DNA of 64,000 bases from an uncultured Ruminococcus sp. (lineage in GTDB: Bacteria > Bacillota > Clostridia > Oscillospirales > Ruminococcaceae), in contig CALEPT010000221.1 in NCBI GenBank assembly GCA_937910385.1, forward strand, positions 12,668-76,667. Reading direction: 5' to 3'. Position numbers and translations under genes: made by a program. The notes beneath the pieces are model-generated. The model saw only the letters and a program-made list of their open reading frames with translations, made no database searches and was not told the DNA's origin. Below, in pieces: positions 58,317 through 64,000 of this stretch. The first letter of the stretch is position 1; every line of letters begins with the position of its first letter.

Positions 58317-60737
58317 ATGGATAAGAACATTGGCAAGAAGCTCGATGGAAGATATGAGATAACCGAGCTTATTGGCGTGGGAGGCATGGCTGAGGTCTAT
58401 AAGGGCGTTGATGTCATTGACAACAAAACAGTCGCTATCAAAATACTTAAGAAGGAGTATGCGGAGAACGAAGAGTTTCTGCGCCGCTTTCGCAATGAGT
58501 CGAAGGCTGTAGCTGTTCTCTCGCATCCCAACATCGTTAAGATATACGATATGGGCTTCTCCGAAAAGATACAGTATATCGTCATGGAGTACATCGACGG
58601 AATAACACTTAAGGAGTACATCGAGGAGGAAAAGGTCCTTACATGGAAGGATACAGTCCACTTCGTTATACAGATACTGCGCGCGCTCCAGCACGCTCAC
58701 GATAAGGGCATCGTTCACAGAGACATCAAGCCCCAGAACATAATGATGTTCACCGACGGCACTATCAAGGTCATGGATTTCGGTATCGCCAAGTTTGCCC
58801 GTGAGGAGGGCAAAACTGCCACCGATCAGGCTATAGGCAGTGTTCATTATATCAGCCCCGAGCAGGCGAGCGGCAATGTTACTGATGCCAAGAGCGATAT
58901 TTACTCCGTCGGCGCAATGATGTATGAGATGCTCACGGGAAGAAAGGCTTTCGACAGTGATAATCCCGTAGCTATCGCGGTTATGCATATGCATGATATC
59001 CCCGAGCGCCCGAGAGCTATAAATCCCGATATTCCAGATGGTATCGAGGAGATAGTTCTGAGAGCTATGGAAAAGGCTCCTGAGGACAGATACCAGACTA
59101 CTGCTGAGATGATCGCGGATATCGAGGCTTTCAAGGCTAATCCCGATATTACCTTTGGTTATTATGCAGAAGAGACTGAAGAGGACGGTGCAGCAGTCGG
59201 CGGTACAGATGTTCAGTCTGAATCTCAGGACGACGTCAATAATGCCTATGCCGCAAAAATGCCGGCATACGCAGCCGCCGGTGCTGCCGGAGGTGCGGCT
59301 GTCCAGAGAACAGGGGCTAATGCGCCTGTAAATTATGAGGACGATTATTATGATGACGACGACGATGAGGAGGAAGAGCGTTCATCGCTCGTAGTTCCTG
59401 TGCTTACGGCAGTGGTTGTTGTTGTTATCATAGTTGCCGTAATATTTGTTGCAACTCTCCTCAGCGGACTTCTCAAGGGAAGCGGCAATAAGAGCGATTA
59501 CACAATGCCTGATTTCTACGGCTGGGATTACAATACAGCTGTCAGTCAGTACGGAAATAATATCAAATTCGAGGTCGAGAGCTCAGAATATGACGAAGCC
59601 GACGAGAATACTATCATCGCTCAAAGCATCGAACCCGGAACAGAATTCAATAAGGGCGATGTACTGAAGGTAACGATAAGCAAGGGCATGGAAACAGTTG
59701 ATGTTCCTCACCTTGCGGGTCTTAACCAGGAGCTTGCAAAATCGCAGCTTACAGAGCGAGGGCTTGGGTGCGAGATAATAAAGACCTCCGATCCCGAGGT
59801 CCAGCAAGGCTACGTTATCAAGTCTGAACCTGATGAGGGTACTACCGTCCACAAGGGACAGTCTATTGTGCTCTATGTCAGCATGGGTGCAAATGCCGAG
59901 CAGGTAGTTGTTGAGGACTATACAGGCAAGACCGTTGACGATGCAAGCACAATGGCTTCTTACAGAGGTCTCAAGGTTAAAACAGAGCCCAAGCCTTCTT
60001 ACGAGAAGGAGGGCACTGTAGTAGATCAGGAGCCTAAGAAGGGCGAAAAGGTAGACGCCGGAACAGAGATCATTCTCTACTTCAGCGACGGAACAACTCC
60101 TGACGGTGAGATACCGTTCACGGTTTACTTCCCGTCAGACGCATACGGACGTTTTGCACTTGACTTCATTCTTAAAAATGAGGACGGCACAACATCAACA
60201 GTTGGTTCGGGAACAATATTCGTTCCCGATATGCCATCGCATACCCAGAGCATTCAGGGTACGGGCGAAAACGTGCTTGTTACTGTAGTTCTCTCGAATC
60301 TTAATACAAATCAGAGGGCAAATATAGGAACGTATTACTTTAATTTCGCTACAAACAGCGTCGTTACTCAGACTGAGGACGTGCGTGCGGCATTCGAGGC
60401 TGTAGGAGGCTTTACTCCCGTTACCGAGGAGCCTACAACAGAGCCGCCGACAGAAGCTCCGGTAGTTACAGAAGCTCCTACGGATCCACCAATTCAGACT
60501 ATCACAATGCCGTATCTTGTGGGACTCGATTACAATTCAGCGGTAAGTGCATATTCAAGTCAGATAAACATTGTCAAGGGTGATAGTCAGTATTCTGATA
60601 ATTACAATGCAGGTACTATCATGTGGCAGTATTACGACAGTGGAACGACACTCAGTGTAGGAACGACAGTTTCCGTAACGGTAAGCCTTGGACCGGCTCC
60701 TACATCGCCTCCTGACAACTCGGAGAGCGTTGAATGA
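58317..60737 (+). CDS. prkC: PASTA-domain Ser/Thr protein kinase
   Basis: This 806-residue membrane kinase has a kinase domain with GVGGMAEVYKG near 20, AIKILKKEY (Lys), HRDIKPQNIM near 132, DFGIAKFA and SVHYISPEQASG near 175. An acidic linker and one membrane helix near 360-385 follow, then three PASTA domains in a row (about 395-600), an insert of about 130 residues ending in a Pro/Thr/Glu stretch, and a fourth PASTA at the end. It senses muropeptides or lipid II. The split PASTA layout is unusual. AAAGG and GGAGG sites precede ATG 58317. Confidence 0.92.
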   Translation: MDKNIGKKLDGRYEITELIGVGGMAEVYKGVDVIDNKTVAIKILKKEYAENEEFLRRFRNESKAVAVLSHPNIVKIYDMGFSEKIQYIVMEYIDGITLKEYIEEEKVLTWKDTVHFVIQILRALQHAHDKGIVHRDIKPQNIMMFTDGTIKVMDFGIAKFAREEGKTATDQAIGSVHYISPEQASGNVTDAKSDIYSVGAMMYEMLTGRKAFDSDNPVAIAVMHMHDIPERPRAINPDIPDGIEEIVLRAMEKAPEDRYQTTAEMIADIEAFKANPDITFGYYAEETEEDGAAVGGTDVQSESQDDVNNAYAAKMPAYAAAGAAGGAAVQRTGANAPVNYEDDYYDDDDDEEEERSSLVVPVLTAVVVVVIIVAVIFVATLLSGLLKGSGNKSDYTMPDFYGWDYNTAVSQYGNNIKFEVESSEYDEADENTIIAQSIEPGTEFNKGDVLKVTISKGMETVDVPHLAGLNQELAKSQLTERGLGCEIIKTSDPEVQQGYVIKSEPDEGTTVHKGQSIVLYVSMGANAEQVVVEDYTGKTVDDASTMASYRGLKVKTEPKPSYEKEGTVVDQEPKKGEKVDAGTEIILYFSDGTTPDGEIPFTVYFPSDAYGRFALDFILKNEDGTTSTVGSGTIFVPDMPSHTQSIQGTGENVLVTVVLSNLNTNQRANIGTYYFNFATNSVVTQTEDVRAAFEAVGGFTPVTEEPTTEPPTEAPVVTEAPTDPPIQTITMPYLVGLDYNSAVSAYSSQINIVKGDSQYSDNYNAGTIMWQYYDSGTTLSVGTTVSVTVSLGPAPTSPPDNSESVE

Positions 60738-61612
60738 TGATCATGGATACTAAAGGAATAATAACAAAATGCTTAGGGGGACTCTACACAGTAGAGTCCC
60801 CTGACGGTATATATGAATGTAAGGCGAGGGGAGTTTTCCGCAGCAGGGGCATAAGCCCGTATGTCGGAGACCGCGTTGAGCTTCGGGACGGAGTCATCAG
60901 CGAGATACACGACAGAAAGAATTGCATTATAAGACCTCCGCTTGCCAATCTCGACAGGCTGATATTTATCGTTTCGACGTGCAGTCCTGCGCCGAATTAT
61001 CTGTTGCTCGACAAGTTTATTGCAATTGCCGAGTACAAGGGTATAACACCCGTTGTAGTGATAACAAAGGCTGACCTCGGCGACAGCGCCCCGATACATG
61101 AGATATACGGCGGCATAGGGATAGAGGTGCTGGAGGTCAGCTATGAGGACGAGATCTCCATAGAGGCTGTAAGAAAGCTTCTCAGCAGCGGTATAAGCGC
61201 ATTTACGGGAAACTCGGGGGCAGGGAAGTCCACCCTCCTCAATGCGGTTGACCCGACCCTCAATATTCCGACGGCGGAAATAAGCCGCAAGCTCGGAAGA
61301 GGCCGCCACACCACCCGCCATGCGCAGCTGTATAAGCTTGCGGGTGGAGGTTACATAGCCGATACCCCCGGCTTTTCCACATTTGATACGAATCGCTACG
61401 ACATTATCCGTAAAGAGGAGCTTGCCGGCTGTTTCCGCGAATTTGAACCGTATATCGGAGACTGCCGTTTCAATGACTGCGCTCATGTCTGCGAAAAGGG
61501 CTGTTCTGTTATCGCGGCGGTCGAGTCGGGAAAGATACATAAAAGCCGACACAGCAGCTACTGTGCGATGTACGACGAGGCTAAGCATCTAAAGGAATGG
61601 GAGCTGAAATGA
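60734..61612 (+). CDS. rsgA: Ribosome small subunit-dependent GTPase RsgA
   Basis: This 292-residue circularly permuted GTPase has an OB fold, then VVITKADLGD (G4) near 110, followed by GNSGAGKSTLLNAVDP (G1) near 158, TTRHAQL (G2) and DTPGFSTF (G3), and a zinc knuckle CRFNDCAHVCEKGC near 240. It matures the 30S subunit. GGAGAG is 6 nt before ATG 60734. It overlaps the kinase gene and thiN, so the run is tightly coupled. Confidence 0.95.
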   Translation: MMIMDTKGIITKCLGGLYTVESPDGIYECKARGVFRSRGISPYVGDRVELRDGVISEIHDRKNCIIRPPLANLDRLIFIVSTCSPAPNYLLLDKFIAIAEYKGITPVVVITKADLGDSAPIHEIYGGIGIEVLEVSYEDEISIEAVRKLLSSGISAFTGNSGAGKSTLLNAVDPTLNIPTAEISRKLGRGRHTTRHAQLYKLAGGGYIADTPGFSTFDTNRYDIIRKEELAGCFREFEPYIGDCRFNDCAHVCEKGCSVIAAVESGKIHKSRHSSYCAMYDEAKHLKEWELK

Positions 61613-62235
61613 TGAAGATATGCCACATATTTGCGGGTGGCGAGCTCGGGAGTAAGGTCACCAAAGAATATTTCAGGTCTCGCAAGGGCTTTGTAATCTG
61701 TGCGGACAGCGGCTATAAGCACGCAAAGAATCTTGGCTTAAAGCCCGATGTGATAGTGGGTGACTTCGACTCTTACAAGGGGAAACTGCCGAGTGATCCT
61801 GAAATTATCCGCACAGTCCCCGAAAAGGACGATACCGACACTATCATGGCGGTGAAGATAGCGATAGAGCGAGGCTATAATACGCTATGGCTCTACGGAG
61901 CTCTCGGCGGACCGCGCTTCGACCACGCTATTGCTAATATCCAGACCATGCTTTATGCCCGTGAGCACGGCGCGGAACTGATCCTCTGCGGAAACGAGTG
62001 GGTCAGTCTGCAGGGAGAGGGGGAGAGTCACTATGTCCGGGAGGACTGCGATCGCTACTTCTCCGTATTTGCAATAACAGAGACCGTGAAAATAAAGTCT
62101 CTGCGCGGGGTGAAGTATCCTCTTGAAAATTATGAGATGCACCGCTCGTACCCTATCGGTGTGAGCAACGAGATAATGGACAGACACGCATTACTCGACA
62201 TTGAGAGCGGACTTGCGCTTGTTGTACAGTCATGA
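61609..62235 (+). CDS. thiN: Thiamine diphosphokinase
   Basis: This 208-residue enzyme has the TPK signature ADSGYKHAKNLGLKPDVIVGDFDSYKG near 33-58, DDTDTIMAVKIAIERGYNTLWLYGALGGPRFDHAIAN near 75-110. It makes thiamine diphosphate from thiamine and ATP. ATG 61609 overlaps the rsgA stop in an ATGA arrangement; ATG 61597 is a less likely start. In Bacillus rpe lies between rsgA and thiN; here rpe is missing and the two genes are joined. Confidence 0.92.
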   Translation: MMKICHIFAGGELGSKVTKEYFRSRKGFVICADSGYKHAKNLGLKPDVIVGDFDSYKGKLPSDPEIIRTVPEKDDTDTIMAVKIAIERGYNTLWLYGALGGPRFDHAIANIQTMLYAREHGAELILCGNEWVSLQGEGESHYVREDCDRYFSVFAITETVKIKSLRGVKYPLENYEMHRSYPIGVSNEIMDRHALLDIESGLALVVQS

Positions 62236-62244
62236 AGTAACCAA

Positions 62245-62286
62245 AATCCCTCCTCTGAATATAATGGAGTATACAAAGGAGGGATT
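62245..62286 (+). promoter_or_regulatory. Stem that can mask the spoVM ribosome site
   Basis: AATCCCTCCT (62245-62254) is fully complementary to AGGAGGGATT (62277-62286), which contains the spoVM Shine-Dalgarno. The 22-nt loop between includes TATAAT. It could act as a translational gate or, together with the thiN stop, a weak attenuator. Confidence 0.6.
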
Positions 62287-62290
62287 ACAT

Positions 62291-62374
62291 ATGAAGGTAG
62301 TAGTGATAAAAAGTCCGAAGCTGCTCTCGGGATTACTGAGAGTAATATTCAGGATCAAAAAAGAAGAAGAGTAA
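62291..62374 (+). CDS. spoVM: Stage V sporulation protein SpoVM
   Basis: This 27-residue peptide, starting M-K-V-V-V-I-K-S-P-K-L-L-S-G-L-L-R, fits the SpoVM pattern of B. subtilis (MK-x3-IKLPKFLGG-x2-R), including the Pro at residue 9, the Gly at 14 and a basic C-terminus with KKEEE. SpoVM is an amphipathic helix that marks the forespore membrane by curvature and anchors SpoIVA. The position right after thiN is its Bacillus location. AAAGGAGGG is 7 nt before the ATG. It is too short for ordinary gene finders. Confidence 0.85.
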   Translation: MKVVVIKSPKLLSGLLRVIFRIKKEEE

Positions 62375-62381
62375 GAAAAAA

Positions 62382-62418
62382 GGAGCCGCCGCACAGAGTG
62401 CAGCAGCTCCGAATTTTT
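62382..62418 (+). terminator. Intrinsic terminator after spoVM
   Basis: GGAGC...GCAC pairs with GTGC...GCTCC (two mismatches) around 62382-62410 and is followed by GAATTTTTT. Confidence 0.7.
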
Positions 62419-62430
62419 TACCTATGCTGT

Positions 62431-62598
62431 TTAGATACCGCAGTCCTCATAGTCCTTCCACTTCTCGAAGTAGAGCTTATTGCTCCAGCTTCTGAAAATG
62501 ATATAAACGACGGAAGCTATTGCGAGAAACAGCGCTGCCATTATTGGCAGAGAATCTTTAAACATTTTACGGGGAGTATAATTATCATTTTCATTCAT
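62431..62598 (-). CDS. Small membrane protein after the pspA homologue
   Basis: This 55-residue frame reads MNENDNYTPRKMFKDSL, then a membrane helix PIMAALFLAIASVVYIIF (about 18-35), then a polar end with EKWKDYEDCGI. AAAGGAC lies 9 nt before ATG 62598, and the gene starts 34 nt after the pspA stop on the same strand, so it is probably cotranscribed with it. It could tether PspA to the membrane, as small PspB/LiaI-type partners do, but there is no sequence match to name it. Confidence 0.7.
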   Translation of the reverse strand: MNENDNYTPRKMFKDSLPIMAALFLAIASVVYIIFRSWSNKLYFEKWKDYEDCGI

Positions 62599-62632
62599 AG
62601 TCTTAGCGTCCTTTGCTTTGATATTTCGGAGC

Positions 62633-63334
62633 TTATTCAGCTTCGTCGGCAGAAATTTCGGGAGCGGAGCCGCTCATTTCAGCCATGAGCCTTGCAAGCT
62701 CGGCATCGACCTTTGCGTCTTCCTCAAGCTGCTCGAACGAGTCCTTCAGCTCGTCACCGTCCGTACCTGCAATTTCGGTAAAAGCCTCTGCTTCAGCCTC
62801 CTTGCGCTCGACCTTTTCCTCCATTCTCTTGAATGTCTCAAAAGAGGAATTTCCGCTAAATCCGCCTGCTGTCTGAGCGAGGTTCTTCTTTGTATCTGCC
62901 ATCTGGGAGCGTGCGATGAGCATAGCCTGACGGCTCTTTGCCTCTTCAAGCTTAGCCTTGAGTACCTCTACTTGATTGCCGATAGCCTCGGTCTGATCGG
63001 AGATAGACTCATACATTTCCTTATAGTTGGAAACGTCCTCATCAGCCTTTACCTTCTTGGCAAGAGCCTGCTTAGCGAGCTCCTGATCGCCCTTTGTGAG
63101 GGCAGCCTTAGCCTTGTTTTCCCAGCTCTCGGATATCTTCTGAGCTTCGAGATACTTCTTTTCGGCGAGGCGTTCACTTGCCTTAGCCTTTCCATAATTC
63201 TGAGTTGCCTTAGTCAGCTCAGTCTGCATATCGATGATGACCTGCTTCACCATTTTCTCCGGATCTTCTGCTCTGTCAATAAGGTCGTTGACATTTGATT
63301 TGAGCAGGTCGCTTAATCTGCGAAATACACCCAT
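62633..63334 (-). CDS. pspA: PspA/IM30 family protein
   Basis: This 233-residue protein is almost all alpha-helical coiled coil: the start GVFRRLSDLLKSNVNDLIDRAEDPEKMVKQ, then KATQNYGKAKASERLAEKKY and QEELAKQALAKKVKADEDV-type heptads. PspA/LiaH/Vipp1 proteins form large rods or rings on membranes and protect them under envelope stress. AGGAGG lies 8 nt before ATG 63334, which I prefer to the upstream 63376. A small membrane gene follows on the same strand. Confidence 0.9.
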   Translation of the reverse strand: MGVFRRLSDLLKSNVNDLIDRAEDPEKMVKQVIIDMQTELTKATQNYGKAKASERLAEKKYLEAQKISESWENKAKAALTKGDQELAKQALAKKVKADEDVSNYKEMYESISDQTEAIGNQVEVLKAKLEEAKSRQAMLIARSQMADTKKNLAQTAGGFSGNSSFETFKRMEEKVERKEAEAEAFTEIAGTDGDELKDSFEQLEEDAKVDAELARLMAEMSGSAPEISADEAE

Positions 63335-63511
63335 TTTTAAATCCTCCTGTTTCATGTAAAAGTTTTCGCGAGGCACACCCCTCGTGCCACAATAATATTA
63401 TAGATTATTTCCTGTTACTTGTCAATAACGGGCAATTTATTTTCATCTTATTTTCATGAGCTTATCACAAATGAGTTCAAGTGAACTTGCGTATCGATCG
63501 TGTGAACAGGA

Positions 63512-63781
63512 TTATTCTTCGCCTTTTTCAAGTTCGTCTATGTATTTTCCAAGTTCCTCCAAAGAGATCCCGCGTGTGCTTAGCGGCTGGTCTTCGTTGA
63601 TGCGAAGGAGCTTTTCGCGCAGATCCAGCATTTTCTTTCTGCGTTCATATGTCTCTGCGTTAATGACTACCATGTCGGGGCAGCCTTCTTTAGTCAGGCG
63701 CAGAGGCTCAGCGGTTATCTCGCAGAGCTTGACGAAAAGGTCGTAATTTGAGCTGAAATCATCGCTTTTAATTGATATCAT
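63512..63781 (-). CDS. Phd/YefM-type antitoxin-like protein
   Basis: This 89-residue protein has the Phd/YefM N-terminal fold (ISIKSDDFSSNYDLFVKLCEITAEPLRLTKEG with DMVVINAETYERRKKMLDL near 37-55) and a short C-terminal helix, the part that would block a toxin. GGAGATG precedes ATG 63781. I find no toxin ORF immediately after it (the next 110 bp hold only short fragments), so it seems to be an orphan. It lies 22 bp after the dockerin gene and may be a solitary autoregulator. Confidence 0.7.
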   Translation of the reverse strand: MISIKSDDFSSNYDLFVKLCEITAEPLRLTKEGCPDMVVINAETYERRKKMLDLREKLLRINEDQPLSTRGISLEELGKYIDELEKGEE

Positions 63782-63803
63782 TGTTGCATCTCCTATATTA
63801 AAA

Positions 63804-64000
63804 TTATTCCTCGGGAAGAGTTATTAATTTAAGCAGGTATTTCTGTATTGCCAAGGCATCTTTAGCTGTAACGCCGTCGCCGCCGCCCGAACAATCGGCA
63901 TTGATGAGCCCCTGCGCCGTGATGTGATCCTCGTTTGTGCCGTTCACGCCGTATTTATCGGGATTTGCCTGAGACTGGAGTATCAGCACAGCGTCTGCCA
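63804..64000 (-). CDS. Dockerin-containing protein, C-terminal part (partial)
   Basis: The frame runs off the right edge, so only the last 64 residues are visible. They form most of a type I dockerin: ADAVLILQSQANPDKYGVNG, ITAQGLINAD and GGDGVTAKDALAIQKYLLKLITL, closely like that of the GH48 enzyme at 48.3 kb. It should be a cellulosome enzyme or structural protein; its catalytic part is outside the window. Confidence 0.85.
   Translation of the reverse strand, partial: ADAVLILQSQANPDKYGVNGTNEDHITAQGLINADCSGGGDGVTAKDALAIQKYLLKLITLPEE

Noticed and set aside
60773..61588. 271-residue frame antisense to rsgA
   Set aside because: Shadow of rsgA, which has all GTPase motifs.
63400..63511. Toxin gene after the Phd/YefM-type protein
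   Set aside because: The frames there are short and broken by stops, and no Doc/YoeB-type motif is seen.

Overview
The window looks like chromosome from a cellulosome-type Ruminococcus (Oscillospiraceae, Bacillota), probably near R. flavefaciens. The evidence is a family 48 cellulase ending in a type I dockerin (45975-48515), a second dockerin C-terminus cut by the right edge (63804-64000), xylose isomerase and xylulokinase genes, strong AGGAGG ribosome sites, and housekeeping gene orders typical of Firmicutes. Remnants of sporulation are present: spoIIP, a 27-residue spoVM and a SpoVB-like flippase. Species assignment is inference; no rRNA gene is in the window.

Left part (1-29.9 kb). This part is made of short transcription units. 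It starts with a truncated cobalamin-dependent methionine synthase activation protein, an orphan sugar-type binding lipoprotein and an extended SDR. A minus-strand cluster rqcP-HU-mazG follows, then trpS with two unknown genes and a PLP aminotransferase in one apparent operon. Next come a flippase, tadA with a degenerate CPBP membrane protein, a LacI regulator with a DUF5662 protein, a Na+/solute symporter, a VanZ protein, a ROK regulator with a paired inverted repeat at its own promoter, an AEC transporter, a zinc-ribbon/11-mer-repeat membrane protein, and a Fur-type regulator. The part ends with two more orphan binding lipoproteins (one divergent from an AraC regulator), a VanY-type peptidase, an XRE membrane regulator, a lipoprotein and a TetR regulator.

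Middle part (30-48.5 kb). Carbohydrate genes dominate: glgB, then xylA-orf-xylB with a palindrome abutting the xylA promoter. A tRNA-Arg(CCG) lies on the minus strand, and directly after its encoded CCA comes a roughly 170-nt structured RNA that resembles the raiA motif. A permuted papain-like protein, spoIIP and a polysaccharide deacetylase follow. A four-gene ABC export cassette (ATPase, permease, GldG-like, DUF4340) lies divergent from the GH48 cellulase, which has its own consensus promoter and a leader of about 145 nt.

Right part (48.7-64 kb). This is a dense, mostly overlapping housekeeping run: yicC-remA-gmk-rpoZ-priA-def-fmt-Zn protease-rsmB-rlmN-PP2C phosphatase-PASTA kinase-rsgA-thiN-spoVM. 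It couples nucleotide supply, replication restart, N-formylmethionine handling, rRNA modification and a Ser/Thr phosphorylation switch. Two genes here are missed by ordinary length cut-offs: spoVM (62291-62374), whose Shine-Dalgarno can be masked by a 10-bp stem, and a 55-residue membrane protein (62431-62598) behind a PspA homologue. A lone Phd/YefM-type antitoxin and the dockerin C-terminus close the window.

No insertion sequence, prophage, CRISPR array or rRNA operon was seen.
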